Positions 28,206 to 38,643 of a stretch of 64,000 bases of DNA are shown one piece after another. Origin of the DNA: Anaerostipes sp. 992a (lineage in GTDB: Bacteria > Bacillota > Clostridia > Lachnospirales > Lachnospiraceae); NCBI RefSeq assembly GCF_001940245.1, contig NZ_MJIG01000001.1:124001-188000 (forward strand), in the 5' to 3' direction. Every line of letters begins with the position of its first letter. Positions within the stretch are counted from its first letter, which is position 1. A program made the translations under genes and the position numbers. The notes under the pieces were generated by a model. It was not told where the DNA came from and did no database searches. It worked only from the letters and a program-made list of their open reading frames with translations.

Positions 28206-30374
28206 ATGATTTTAAAACAAGGGAACTATTTTCATCTGACCAATGGGCAAATTAGTTATATTATAGAAGTTATAGATGAGCATTATCTTGTGCACCGATA
28301 TTTTGGCAAAGGAATTCGTAGGTGGAACGATAGTGGAAAGGTTGCTTATTACAAAAGGTCGTATAATACGGAACATGGTATGGGAAATATATCATTCGAT
28401 GACTTTCCATTTGAATTTCCTTATCAGGGACACGGCGATTATCGGATTGAGGCAATCTCTATCGAACAGTCAGACGGTATTTCCATGTTGGATCTCTCCT
28501 ATGTAAATTACAAAATTTATAAAGGGAAGGATAACCTTAACGGGTTACCTTCCCTTAGGGCAGAGAAGGAACATGCAGAGACATTGGAAATTATTTGTGA
28601 GGATCAGGTTGCGGGAGTCAGGGTGACATTGTATTATACAATTTATCATGACCAAAATGTAATTTTACGCCATCAGAAGCTGGAAAATATAGGAACCGAT
28701 TATTTTTATATTAATAATATTCAGAGTATGTCTTTAGAACTTCCGTCTATGAACTGGGATTGCATATCATTTTATGGAGCTCATGCGGCAGAAGCAAATT
28801 TATCCAGATTTCCGTTACATCATGGCATTCAGAGGATTGAAAGCAGACGGGGGAGCAGTAGTCCGAATTACCATCCATTTTTTTCCATTGTTTCTCCAGA
28901 TACCAATGTTTCTCAAGGTGAAATTTATGCAATGCATCTGGTATATAGTGGCAATTTTCTTGCACAGGCAGAGATGGATCAGTTTGGATGTGTAAGAATG
29001 CAGATTGGAATTCATCCAGATGAGTTTATCTGGAAACTTGACCCGAAGGCTGTATTTGAAAGCCCGGAAGCAGTGCTGGTTTATACTGATCAGGGATTAA
29101 ATGGAATGAGCCACATTTTTCATCGATTGTATCGAGAGCATTTGATTCCGAAACAATTTGTAAATCAAAACAGACCAGTTCTTTTGAATTCCTGGGAAGC
29201 AATGTATTGTGATGTGACGATGGATAAATTGGAACGTCAAATGAAATTGGCAGCAAAAGCAGGAATAGAATTGTTTGTATTGGATGATGGGTGGTTTCGA
29301 GAGGGAAATACAACCGATACTTCCATGGGAGATTGGGAATGCAATTATGAAAAACTTCCTGGAGGAATTCGACAAGTTGCCCAAAAGGCACATGATATGG
29401 GAATGCAGTTTGGTCTGTGGTTTGAACCGGAAGCAGTTGGGAAAAGAAGTAAACTGTATGAAAAACATCCAGATTGGATTCTGCATGTCTCCGGATATGA
29501 ACCTACAGAGGGACGTCATGAGTATCTCCTTGATCTAAGCAGACAAGAAATTCAGGACTACTTAGTCGATATTATTTGTTCGTATTTAAAGGATGGGGAT
29601 ATTCAATATATAAAATGGGACATGAATCGCCCATTAACGGATGTTTGTTCTGAAAGATTAAACGGCAGACAAAAGGGCGAAACAGCACATAGATATGTAT
29701 TGGGATTATACAAAATTCTTTCTCGTATCACATCAGAGTATCCAGAAGTATTAATTGAAGGATGTTCTAGTGGCGGTGCCAGATTTGATCCTGGAATGTT
29801 GTATTACGTGGCACAGAATTGGACCAGTGACAATACAGATGTCTTGGATCGGACCTGCATTCAGAGTGGATTTTCTTATCTCTATCCACCAATCCTTATG
29901 GGAGCTCATGTCAGTGCTTCTCCTAATCATCAGACCGGCAGGGAAAGTTCTTTATCTGTTAGATATCAAGTGGCAAGACAATTTAACTTAGGTTATGAGT
30001 TAAATCTGGAATGCGTGGATAAAAATGAAGTAGAGGAGATCAGAAACCAAATTGAGGCCTATAAAGTTGATCGAAACTGGATGAAAGAGGGACAATTTTA
30101 TCATCATGATACAAATCAAAATTATGTAATGTGGTCCACGGTGAGTAAAAATCAGGAAAAATGTATGGCTATGGTTTTCAGAAAACGTCATGATTTTTTT
30201 AGTTCTCATGAAATTTTTCATTTTCTGGGTCTTAATCCTCATTGGGATTATTACTTGGAACAGGATGGAAAAATCTATGGTGGAGATGAATTAATGCGAA
30301 TTGGACTATCGATTCCTCTGGAAAAAAGAGATCAGGATGCAACTGTATGGACATTGCAAAAGGTTGGCCTTTAG
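28206..30374 (+). CDS. GH36 alpha-galactosidase
   Basis: This 722-residue cytosolic enzyme removes alpha-1,6-galactose from raffinose, stachyose or melibiose. The length and motifs match bacterial GH36 (AgaA/RafA type): LDDGWFREGNTTD and GDWE in the N-terminal part of the barrel, WFEPEAVG, the nucleophile D in IKWDMNRP (about residue 475), EGCSSGGARFD, and the acid-base region WTSDNTDVLDR. It begins 14 bp after the PTS gene with an AAGGAAG site, so it belongs to the same operon, and ends at a strong terminator. It would release sucrose for the GH32 enzyme. Confidence 0.92.
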   Translation: MILKQGNYFHLTNGQISYIIEVIDEHYLVHRYFGKGIRRWNDSGKVAYYKRSYNTEHGMGNISFDDFPFEFPYQGHGDYRIEAISIEQSDGISMLDLSYVNYKIYKGKDNLNGLPSLRAEKEHAETLEIICEDQVAGVRVTLYYTIYHDQNVILRHQKLENIGTDYFYINNIQSMSLELPSMNWDCISFYGAHAAEANLSRFPLHHGIQRIESRRGSSSPNYHPFFSIVSPDTNVSQGEIYAMHLVYSGNFLAQAEMDQFGCVRMQIGIHPDEFIWKLDPKAVFESPEAVLVYTDQGLNGMSHIFHRLYREHLIPKQFVNQNRPVLLNSWEAMYCDVTMDKLERQMKLAAKAGIELFVLDDGWFREGNTTDTSMGDWECNYEKLPGGIRQVAQKAHDMGMQFGLWFEPEAVGKRSKLYEKHPDWILHVSGYEPTEGRHEYLLDLSRQEIQDYLVDIICSYLKDGDIQYIKWDMNRPLTDVCSERLNGRQKGETAHRYVLGLYKILSRITSEYPEVLIEGCSSGGARFDPGMLYYVAQNWTSDNTDVLDRTCIQSGFSYLYPPILMGAHVSASPNHQTGRESSLSVRYQVARQFNLGYELNLECVDKNEVEEIRNQIEAYKVDRNWMKEGQFYHHDTNQNYVMWSTVSKNQEKCMAMVFRKRHDFFSSHEIFHFLGLNPHWDYYLEQDGKIYGGDELMRIGLSIPLEKRDQDATVWTLQKVGL

Positions 30375-30414
30375 GATCATGGATAGTCTGTCAAAAATTT
30401 CTGAGTAATGAAAA

Positions 30415-30458
30415 GAGAGAAGATTTTTGTGAAATACTTGAAATCTTCTCTCTTTTTT
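30415..30458 (+). terminator. Terminator of the sucrose/raffinose operon
   Basis: GAGAGAAGATTT and AAATCTTCTCTC form a perfect 12-bp stem with a 14-base loop, followed by TTTTTT. Confidence 0.9.
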
Positions 30459-30488
30459 CATGTTTCTATCAGGTGCGTCAGGATTTCC

Positions 30489-30517
30489 TTTACCTTAAAG
30501 AAGAATCTGCCTATAAT
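30489..30517 (+). promoter_or_regulatory. Promoter of the Wadjet operon
   Basis: TTTACC, a 17-nt gap, then TATAAT, about 60 bases before jetA. Confidence 0.55.
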
Positions 30518-30577
30518 ATGAGTTAGGAAGAGTAATCGTTGCTAATCAGACAAAAATATTAGAGTAGATGGAATAAA

Positions 30578-32059
30578 ATGAGAGTAAATGAAAAGTTATT
30601 AAAACCACTGACAGAAACAAAATATCTAACCACGGAAAATGCGGATAGATATCGTTCTATTATAAGAATTTTCTATTTGGAGTATGAAAAGTTAAATTAT
30701 TGGATGTATCAGGAGGATGTGTTTGAAGAGTTAAAGGAAGATCCTTATTTTCAGGAATATACCTGGGAACAATGTCAACAGGACTTATCTTCATTAGTCA
30801 ATTGGGGGAATTTGGCTACCATCCAGGATACGAAAAAAGTTTCTACCATTGAAGAATTTAAGAATAAGAAATTTCGCTATCAATTGACAGAGTATTCGGT
30901 AGAAATTGAACGTATGGTTGTCCGATTGGAGAATCTATTTATTGAGGGATCATCATTAGAGCCAACGCTTTTAGAGAGGATACGGATACATTTATCTGAG
31001 ATGGAAAATTTGTCAGAAATGGATGATGAGCATATTCATGGCTGGTGGGAAGATTTAAATAATGATTTTAAACGGTTAAATCAAAATTATCAGGATTATA
31101 TGAGAGATTTGAACAGTATCAAAGCGGAAGAGCTGATGAAGACAAAGGAATTTCTTGTATTCAAAGATCGGTTGATTGAATATTTAAGAAGTTTTGTAAA
31201 GAGTCTGCAGGTAAATGTTTCAAAAATTGAAAAATTATTGACAAATGTTTCTGATGATATGGTTCAAATGTTTTTAAAGAGAATCATTCAATATGAATTA
31301 TCAATTCCGAGAATTGATGTGGAGATAAAAGAAGAACAGATTCGAGATAAAATAAGGGGAAGATGGGAAAGTATATATAATTGGTTTCTGGGCAAAGGGG
31401 CAAATGGCTCTGAGGCTAGTAAAGTATTTGATACGACTAATGAAATTATTCGAAAAATTACACGATATGCGGTACGGATTAGTGAACAAAGCAGCAATGG
31501 CGCAAATCGAAGAGAAGAATATGCAAGGCTTGCGCATATGTTTTTTCAATGTGATAGCATAGAAAGTGCACATCGGTTATCGGCCAGTGTGTTTGGGGTG
31601 GAAAAACCATTACATCTAAAAGGAGAAATACGGCGCGATACGGAGAGTATTAACAGTGGTGTTTACGATGAAAAAGCCAAAGAATTTATAGTGATGCCGC
31701 GGGTTCGAAATTATAGGGAAAAGTCACAGAGAGCTGGTATTGTGGAGCGAACTGCAGAAAAGAGAAAGATGCGGGAAAAGAATCTTCGGGAATTGGAAGC
31801 GCAGCAAAAATTATTAAGAAGTTATGTGAAAGAGAGTCGATTGGAATTTGCATCATTGCCAGTCATCGAACCGTATGTCAGAGATGTATTTCTTATGTGG
31901 TTGTCGAAAGCATTAGAACGTAAGGATAAAAGAGCGAAGACGGAGGATGGAAGGAATTTTTATATCGAACAGTCCTCCGGAGAGGATGCATGTGTGATTC
32001 AGTGTACAGATGGAAAATTCCAAATGCCAAACTATGTGATTATATTTGAAGAGGAGTAA
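30578..32059 (+). CDS. jetA: JetA (DUF2397, TIGR02677), Wadjet type I kleisin-like subunit
   Basis: This 493-residue protein of the DUF2397 family is the kleisin-like subunit that bridges the SMC heads in the Wadjet anti-plasmid complex. Supporting features are the start (LLKPLTETKYLTTENADRYR), winged-helix-type sequence over the first 110 residues (LSSLVNWGNLATIQDT), a helical middle, and a conserved C-terminal part with EYARLAHMFFQCDS. The identification relies on family resemblance and on the exact jetA-B-C-D order that follows. It is separated from jetB by two bases. No RBS of note precedes ATG 30578. Confidence 0.88.
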   Translation: MRVNEKLLKPLTETKYLTTENADRYRSIIRIFYLEYEKLNYWMYQEDVFEELKEDPYFQEYTWEQCQQDLSSLVNWGNLATIQDTKKVSTIEEFKNKKFRYQLTEYSVEIERMVVRLENLFIEGSSLEPTLLERIRIHLSEMENLSEMDDEHIHGWWEDLNNDFKRLNQNYQDYMRDLNSIKAEELMKTKEFLVFKDRLIEYLRSFVKSLQVNVSKIEKLLTNVSDDMVQMFLKRIIQYELSIPRIDVEIKEEQIRDKIRGRWESIYNWFLGKGANGSEASKVFDTTNEIIRKITRYAVRISEQSSNGANRREEYARLAHMFFQCDSIESAHRLSASVFGVEKPLHLKGEIRRDTESINSGVYDEKAKEFIVMPRVRNYREKSQRAGIVERTAEKRKMREKNLRELEAQQKLLRSYVKESRLEFASLPVIEPYVRDVFLMWLSKALERKDKRAKTEDGRNFYIEQSSGEDACVIQCTDGKFQMPNYVIIFEEE

Positions 32060-32061
32060 AG

Positions 32062-33198
32062 ATGCGACCGATTGAAACTTTACTAAGCAAAAGATGGATT
32101 TTAAAAAGCAGGGAAAAAGAATTATATTATCAGATGAAGGATGAGGTCGGGAAGATAAAAGGCTTTTTAACAGAAAAGCTGGGATATCCGGTTATCGTGA
32201 ATCCTAATTTGATTAAAATCGAAAAGATTCCTGCAAGTCTTGAGAACTGGATGGGGATTCAAGAATTTACAGATAAAATAGAATATGTCTTTTTGTGTTT
32301 CATTTTAATGTATTTGGAGGATAAGGAAGCCGGAGAGCAATTTGTGCTTTCAGAGCTGACAGAATATATTCAAAGTCAGGAGAAGGATGAACCGATTGAC
32401 TGGACGATTTATCGGTTTCGGCGTCATTTGATCAAGGTTATGAAATTCTGCGTAAAAGAAGGAATTATGGAGATCAATGATGGAAATGAAGATAGTTTTA
32501 TGAAGAGTGATGCGGGAGAAGTTTTATATGAGAACACAGGAGCATCCAGATATTTTATGCGAAATCTGACGAGGGATATTTCTGAGTATGAAAAACCAGA
32601 GGATTTTCTGAAAGAGGAATGGATTGGTATGAATGAAGATCGTGGAATTATCAGGCGTCAGAGAGTGTATCGAAGACTTTTGATGTCTATGGGGATGTAC
32701 CAGACGTTAAATACAGAGGAAGATTTTTATTATGTAAAAAATTATCGAAATATGATACAGGGAGATTTGGAAGCATTGTTGGATTGTGAGCTTCAGGTAC
32801 ATAGAACCAGTGCGTTTTTAATTATGGGAGAAGACAGCAGTTTGGGAAGAAGTTTTCCAGAGGAGAATACATTGTCAGATATCGTATTGTTATGGTGTCA
32901 TCTATATCGGGAAAAGATAGAAAGAGGAGAGATTCCAGTGCCTGCGGATGAGGATGTGAAAATACCAAAGGAAATGTTCACCGCATTATTAGAGGAATGT
33001 AAAAAGATTTATGGAAGCGGATGGATTAAAACGTATAGAGAAATGACGATGGGCGAATATTGTAAAAAAATCAAGGATTATATGCTACAAATGGAGCTTA
33101 TCGAAGAATTGCATGATAGCATTCGAATTCATTCTGTAGTAGGAAAGATTGCCGGAGTATATCCAGAGACATTTAAGGTTGGAGGAGCAAATGAATAG
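32062..33198 (+). CDS. jetB: JetB (DUF2398, TIGR02678), Wadjet type I KITE-like subunit
   Basis: This 378-residue protein of the DUF2398 family is the winged-helix (KITE) partner of the kleisin in Wadjet. Typical segments are the N-terminal LLSKRWILKSREKELYYQMKD, a first winged helix around YRFRRHLIKVMKFCVKEGIMEI and RRQRVYRRLLMS, and a C-terminal part with YCKKIKDYMLQMELIEEL. Its last eight bases overlap the jetC start. Confidence 0.88.
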   Translation: MRPIETLLSKRWILKSREKELYYQMKDEVGKIKGFLTEKLGYPVIVNPNLIKIEKIPASLENWMGIQEFTDKIEYVFLCFILMYLEDKEAGEQFVLSELTEYIQSQEKDEPIDWTIYRFRRHLIKVMKFCVKEGIMEINDGNEDSFMKSDAGEVLYENTGASRYFMRNLTRDISEYEKPEDFLKEEWIGMNEDRGIIRRQRVYRRLLMSMGMYQTLNTEEDFYYVKNYRNMIQGDLEALLDCELQVHRTSAFLIMGEDSSLGRSFPEENTLSDIVLLWCHLYREKIERGEIPVPADEDVKIPKEMFTALLEECKKIYGSGWIKTYREMTMGEYCKKIKDYMLQMELIEELHDSIRIHSVVGKIAGVYPETFKVGGANE

Positions 33199-36100
33199 TA
33201 GATGGAAGATGTATAAAATTGGATTGGTTGATTTCTGGTATTATGATGAACAGGAATTTTATTTTTTAGATGGAAGAATGCTGCTTCGAGGTGCCAACGG
33301 ATCTGGAAAATCAGTAACCATGCAGAGCTTTATTCCATTATTATTAGATGGGAATATGAGACCGGAGCGTTTAGATCCATTTGGTTCAAGAGCAAGGAAG
33401 ATGGAAAATTATCTGTTGGAAGAAGGGGATGGAAGAAGTGAAAGAACTGGTTATCTTTATATGGAATTTAAAAGAAAAGAGGCCAATCAGTATATAACCA
33501 TAGGGATTGGGATGCGGGCAAGGAAGGGGAAAAAGCTGGATGCCTGGTATTTTTGCCTGACGGATGGAAGAAGAATTGGTAAAGATTTTTTTCTGTATAA
33601 GGATCTGAATCAGAAGATTGTGTATACGAAAACAGAATTGAAGAATCGGATTGGAGAAGGGGGAAAAGTCTTTGACAGTCAGAAAAGCTATGCACAATAT
33701 GTCAATCAGATGTTATTTGGATTTGATACGATGGAAGAATATAAAGAGATGCTGGAACTTTTAATACAGCTTCGTACGCCAAAGCTATCAAAGGATTTTA
33801 AACCGACGATTATTAATGATATTTTAGGCAACTCGCTACAGACTTTGTCAGAAGATGATCTACGCCCGATGTCAGAAGCTATTGAAAATATGGATGAGCT
33901 TAAGACCAATCTGGATAATGTCAGAGAAAGCCTGGAAGCGGGCAGGCGAATCGAGAAGATATACAATCAGTATAATGAAAGTGTTTTATATAATAAAGCA
34001 TTATCTTATAGAGAAGGATGGAAAATTTTCCAGAAATATGAGAATGAGATTGGGGAGATTCAGAAGCAGATTCAGTGGACTGTCAATGCTTATGAGGAGG
34101 AAATCAGACATCATGAAGCATTACTTCAGGAACAAAAAATGAGAGAACAGGAAAGAAATTCTCTGAAGGATAGTGATGCTACAAAATTAAAGGAAAAAGA
34201 GCTGAAATTAGAGGAAGAAATCCAGGAGCTGGGACATACTGTGAGGGAAAAGGAAAAGCAGTATCAGGGAAAAGAAGAGAGAAGGATTGAGTTAGAGGAT
34301 CAAAAAAGAACATATGAAAATGAAAAGACTCATTCCTGGCAGCAAGTACAGGAAAACCTGGAAGAAATGGAGGAGTATATAAACGAGGTATCCTTTGATG
34401 AGTTTGATTTTATGAAAAATGATCTAAAAAATAGACCGGAAGAAAAGTATGATTTTTCTGTTCACAGACAGTTGCTGTTAAAGTATATGGATAAAGTGAA
34501 GGCGGGAATTCAAATATTAGAAAATGAGAGACATATACAGCTTCAATATGACAATGAATGGAAGAAGATGGATGAGTGCCGGAAAGAGAGAGAACAGGCG
34601 GAAAGGGAATATCGGCAGTACCAGATACAATTAGGTGAAATCAAAGATGAATGGATTGAGAGCATTTATCAATGGGAACGTAAAAATGAACAGTTAAAAG
34701 TCAACAGAGAGATTTTACAGGAGATTACCCGCAGGATACATGCCTATGTATACGGTAATGACGAATATGAGATTTTAGATCCGATTCGAAAGAAACGGTA
34801 TCAGTTAGAAGAAAAGTTGCGACAGGAACAACGAATTTTGTCCATAGAAATAGAGGAAAAGCAAAAAGAACTGCATGAGAAGAAAAAAGAGCTTGAGGAA
34901 TGGAAGAATAAAAAAGAGCCAGAGCCAGAGCGGAAGGAAGCGGTCATAAGAAATCGGGAATTGTTGAAGGAACAGAAAATTCCATATTTAGAATTTTATA
35001 AGACGGTTGATTTTACAGAAGCGTTGGAGGAAGAGCAGAGAAACCGTCTGGAGGAAGCATTGCTTCGTATGGGAGTCTTGGATGCATTAATTGTAGACTG
35101 TGAATATCGCGAGAAGATATTTGCCCTGAATCAGGGAACTTGCGATACTTATATTTTCAGTGACGTAGCCTCTGTAAAAGGAAATTTGGGGATGTTGTTG
35201 GAGATATCTAATGAAGAAAATGATATTTTATTTTATCAAAAAGTTTCCAAAGTGTTGTCAGGGCTTGGATATGATAATCAGGAAAAGGATTGCTTGTCAT
35301 GGATTGATCTATGGGGAAACTATAAATCCGGAATTTTAGAAGGAACGATTACCGGAGAATATCAGGCTAAGTTTATAGGCGCGAGGACAAGAGAGATATA
35401 TCGGGATAAGCAAATCGTCTTGCTGGAAGAAGTATGTAGTCAATTATCTCAGAAGATAGATAATCTACAGGAGAAACTGCATACAATTCAAAATGGAATC
35501 GGAGATTTGATAGATGAATGGAAAAAGATTCCTGATTTTGATGATCTAAAAGTGGCAGCAAGGGAATTTGAGTATAGAGAAAATCTGTTGGAGAAAAAAA
35601 TCTATCAAGTACAGGAGCAGCAGGACATTGTCAAAAAACGAAGAGAGGAGCTGGATGAGATTCGTATGCAGGTTCAAAAAATATGTGCAGAAGCATATCT
35701 GACGGCTCGTCTGGATGTTTTTTTACAGGCCAGAGATGATCTGTCAGAATATCAAAATTTATTATCCCAATTACAGCTGAATCAGCAAAGCTTTTTAGCC
35801 AAAATTCATGATATTCATACAACGGAAGGATACATTGAAGAAATTCTCCAGGATATGGATGATATCTTATATGATCAAAATAAGGCAGTGAGCAGGCAAA
35901 AAGGGCTTTTACTGGAACAGAAGATGATTCAGGAACAGCTAAAACTTACGGATTATGAGGCGTTGAAGGAAAAATTGGATGAATGTATAAAACGTCTTGC
36001 CAGTCTGCCGAAAGAAATTGAATTATCGATTGAGAAGAAAACTTCTCTAAGCAAAGATCAGGAGATGTATAGAGGAAAATTAGAAGAACTACAAATTCAG

Positions 36101-37288
36101 TATCTGAAGCAGCAGGATAAGGTCATAAAGCTGGAAGAAGTATTTCGTGAAGAAAATCAGTTGGATTATGTATCGAAAGAATATGTGCAGACAAAAGATA
36201 TGCTGGATCAGGCTTATAAAATATGTAAAGAATTTGGCGGAAAATTTGCAAAGAAAAGTCAGGATGATATTTCAGGAAATATGCGAGAGGCTTTCCATGC
36301 CAATCAGATATATTTAAGGGATTATAATTTAAGTATTGAGACATTATTTGAAATGTGGGAAGAACAGGAGAAGGAGTTAAATTTACGTATTCGAAGAATT
36401 GATATTGTTGGAAAGTATCGTGGAATTACAATTTCTTTTCTAAACCTGCTTCAGAAGCTGGAAAATGATGTGGAAGAAAAGACCAGGCTCTTAAATGATA
36501 AGGATAGGGAAATTTTTGAGGATATTCTTGCCAATACCATTAGTAAAAAGATAAGGAGTAAGATTCAATCTAGTAAGCGATGGGTAGACGAGATGAATCG
36601 TTTAATGGATTCTATGCAGACATCCAGTGGTCTTCGGTTAAGTCTAAAATGGAAAAATAAGAGAGCAGAAACAGAGGAACAGATGGATACCAGAATGCTC
36701 GTACAGATGTTAGAAAAGGACGTAGAAATCATGCGTGAGGAAGAGGTTGATCAGTTATCGGCACATTTTCGTTCTAAGATCAATGAAGCAAGAAAACGGC
36801 TGGATGATAGTAATAACATACAGTCCTTCCATAGTATTATGAAAGAGGTTCTGGATTACCGAAAATGGTTTGAGTTCCAATTGGAATGTCAAAAGGCAGG
36901 AGAGAAGAAGAAGGAATTAACGGATCATATGTTTTTTACATTTAGTGGAGGAGAAAAGGCTATGGCAATGTATGTGCCTTTATTCTCTGCGGTAGTGGCG
37001 AAGTATTCCAGCGCGAGAAAAGAAGCACCAAGAATGATTTCTTTAGATGAAGCATTTGCCGGAGTAGATGAAATGAATATTAAGGATATGTTTCGTTTGA
37101 TGGTAGAATTTGAGTTTGATTTTATTATCAATTCTCAAATTTTGTGGGGCGACTATGAAACGGTACCAGCAATTGCCATTTATCAGCTGCTTCGCCCGGA
37201 AAATGTAAAATATGTTACGGTCATTTCTTATGTATGGAATGGACATGTTCGTACAATGGAAGAGAAAATAGGTGATTCATTTGAGTAA
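33191..37288 (+). CDS. jetC: JetC (TIGR02680), SMC-like ATPase of Wadjet type I
   Basis: This is the motor of the condensin-like complex that extrudes loops on small circular DNA. The 1365-residue protein has Walker A GANGSGKS at about residue 35, then FIPLLLDGNMRPERLDPFG. A very long coiled coil is interrupted by a hinge-like region (about residues 600-750). At the C-terminus are the ABC signature FSGGEKAMAMYVPLFSAVVA and Walker B MISLDEAFAGVD. The start was chosen at ATG 33191, seven bases after GGAGG. A longer in-frame start at 33149 lies inside jetB without conservation. It overlaps both neighbours by eight bases, so the operon is translationally coupled. Confidence 0.93.
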   Translation: MNSRWKMYKIGLVDFWYYDEQEFYFLDGRMLLRGANGSGKSVTMQSFIPLLLDGNMRPERLDPFGSRARKMENYLLEEGDGRSERTGYLYMEFKRKEANQYITIGIGMRARKGKKLDAWYFCLTDGRRIGKDFFLYKDLNQKIVYTKTELKNRIGEGGKVFDSQKSYAQYVNQMLFGFDTMEEYKEMLELLIQLRTPKLSKDFKPTIINDILGNSLQTLSEDDLRPMSEAIENMDELKTNLDNVRESLEAGRRIEKIYNQYNESVLYNKALSYREGWKIFQKYENEIGEIQKQIQWTVNAYEEEIRHHEALLQEQKMREQERNSLKDSDATKLKEKELKLEEEIQELGHTVREKEKQYQGKEERRIELEDQKRTYENEKTHSWQQVQENLEEMEEYINEVSFDEFDFMKNDLKNRPEEKYDFSVHRQLLLKYMDKVKAGIQILENERHIQLQYDNEWKKMDECRKEREQAEREYRQYQIQLGEIKDEWIESIYQWERKNEQLKVNREILQEITRRIHAYVYGNDEYEILDPIRKKRYQLEEKLRQEQRILSIEIEEKQKELHEKKKELEEWKNKKEPEPERKEAVIRNRELLKEQKIPYLEFYKTVDFTEALEEEQRNRLEEALLRMGVLDALIVDCEYREKIFALNQGTCDTYIFSDVASVKGNLGMLLEISNEENDILFYQKVSKVLSGLGYDNQEKDCLSWIDLWGNYKSGILEGTITGEYQAKFIGARTREIYRDKQIVLLEEVCSQLSQKIDNLQEKLHTIQNGIGDLIDEWKKIPDFDDLKVAAREFEYRENLLEKKIYQVQEQQDIVKKRREELDEIRMQVQKICAEAYLTARLDVFLQARDDLSEYQNLLSQLQLNQQSFLAKIHDIHTTEGYIEEILQDMDDILYDQNKAVSRQKGLLLEQKMIQEQLKLTDYEALKEKLDECIKRLASLPKEIELSIEKKTSLSKDQEMYRGKLEELQIQYLKQQDKVIKLEEVFREENQLDYVSKEYVQTKDMLDQAYKICKEFGGKFAKKSQDDISGNMREAFHANQIYLRDYNLSIETLFEMWEEQEKELNLRIRRIDIVGKYRGITISFLNLLQKLENDVEEKTRLLNDKDREIFEDILANTISKKIRSKIQSSKRWVDEMNRLMDSMQTSSGLRLSLKWKNKRAETEEQMDTRMLVQMLEKDVEIMREEEVDQLSAHFRSKINEARKRLDDSNNIQSFHSIMKEVLDYRKWFEFQLECQKAGEKKKELTDHMFFTFSGGEKAMAMYVPLFSAVVAKYSSARKEAPRMISLDEAFAGVDEMNIKDMFRLMVEFEFDFIINSQILWGDYETVPAIAIYQLLRPENVKYVTVISYVWNGHVRTMEEKIGDSFE

Positions 37289-38561
37289 AAATGATGAATT
37301 AATGTCAGAATGCCAAAATTATTTTAAGAAAAGACCAGTATTTGATAAATTGTTTCTAGGCTTTAAGAAAAAATATGAAAGTTTTGGAAGAATGGGAGGA
37401 ACCGTTGCTTTACGAAATCTTTCCCTCGATGAAAAAAAGCAATTAGGCGGCTTCTTTCAAAAGGATTATTGTATGAATAAGACCGTATCCATTTCCATGA
37501 AGAACATGGAGATGGCATTAGGAAATAGCAAATTTTCAAATTTTTCATGGGAAGATATTCTGGAGGAATATTTTGGAGAAGCATTGAAGGGCAAAAAGGA
37601 AGAGATCGAAAAGGAAAAAGAAGAACGTCAGAGATTTTTTGAGCACATGATGAATGAATATGCAGATGAAAAGGGTGCATCATGGTTGATGTACATTGGT
37701 TCTGAGCATGGAAAGGGATATCAGCTTTTCCTTCAGCAGTATAAGGAAGATCCAGTGAAGTTGGAGTGTGTGCTGTCTCATGTGTTAGCATCTATTCCCC
37801 AATTGCCGGTATTTTCTTCAAGGAAAGAGCGTTTAGCGGTATTTGCTGCCAATATGACAGGAAACCCTCATTTTTATGATGCAGAAACGTTGGCAGAACG
37901 TTTGTTGATATTGTTTTTAAATTTTTATTTTTCCAAAGATGATAATAAGGAAACCAGTGGTCCAGAGCAAAAAAGTATGATTTTTTATCAGGCAGGGATT
38001 ATGAGAGATGATATTTCCAATCATATAATGGCTTATGGGATTCACGGAAAAGATGAAAATGGAAATATTCATTCCGGAATCGAAGGCTTTTTTAAGAGGA
38101 AAGAACCCATTATCTTGACATTATATACGTTGGGAAAATTAGAGGAGATTTGGGCCACAGAAGATAAGGTGTATGTAGTGGAAAATCCGGCAGTATTTTC
38201 CTGGCTATGTGAACAAAATCCAGAAAAAAGTGTTGTCTGTACCAATGGACAGTTGAGACTGGCGGCATTTGTTTTGTTGGATCAGCTTAGCAAACATAGT
38301 GTTTTATATTATGCAGGAGATTATGATCCAGAAGGACTATTGATTGCCCAAAAAGTGAAGCAACGTTATGGAGAACAGGCAAGGCTGTGGCAATATCATT
38401 TAGAACATTATCAAAAATATTTGTCTGAGGTCGTATTGGCAGAGGAAAGGTTAAAAAAGCTTGAGAAAGTAAATTTGTCAGAACTGCAGGAAATAAAGAA
38501 GAGGATGCTAGAGGAAAAAAGAGCAGTTTACCAGGAAAATATGTTAGATGAATATCGTTGA
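37281..38561 (+). CDS. jetD: JetD (TIGR02679, Toprim-type nuclease) of Wadjet type I
   Basis: JetD is the nuclease that cuts plasmid DNA after the SMC complex stalls on a small circle. The 426-residue protein has an N-terminal arm region (SECQNYFKKRPVFDKLFLGF, SLDEKKQLGGFF) and a C-terminal Toprim domain with a catalytic glutamate in VVENPAVFSWL and the acidic DYDPEGLLIA motif. The start was set to TTG 37281, five bases after AGGTGA; GTG 37272 is in frame too. It overlaps jetC and is the last gene of the system. All acidic Toprim residues are present, so the system looks functional. Confidence 0.9.
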   Translation: MSKNDELMSECQNYFKKRPVFDKLFLGFKKKYESFGRMGGTVALRNLSLDEKKQLGGFFQKDYCMNKTVSISMKNMEMALGNSKFSNFSWEDILEEYFGEALKGKKEEIEKEKEERQRFFEHMMNEYADEKGASWLMYIGSEHGKGYQLFLQQYKEDPVKLECVLSHVLASIPQLPVFSSRKERLAVFAANMTGNPHFYDAETLAERLLILFLNFYFSKDDNKETSGPEQKSMIFYQAGIMRDDISNHIMAYGIHGKDENGNIHSGIEGFFKRKEPIILTLYTLGKLEEIWATEDKVYVVENPAVFSWLCEQNPEKSVVCTNGQLRLAAFVLLDQLSKHSVLYYAGDYDPEGLLIAQKVKQRYGEQARLWQYHLEHYQKYLSEVVLAEERLKKLEKVNLSELQEIKKRMLEEKRAVYQENMLDEYR

Positions 38562-38643
38562 TAGATATGATAATAGCAATAGAATTATTTAAAATTGAGG
38601 TGAATCCATGTAAGTAAATATAAGTTCGGGTAAATACAACATT

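Noticed and set aside
24232-30374. Fully functional sucrose PTS operon
   Set aside because: The permease lacks EIIB and changes frame near 26740.
33149-33190. Earlier ATG for jetC
   Set aside because: It is inside jetB without a ribosome site; ATG 33191 has GGAGG at a good distance and matches the family start.
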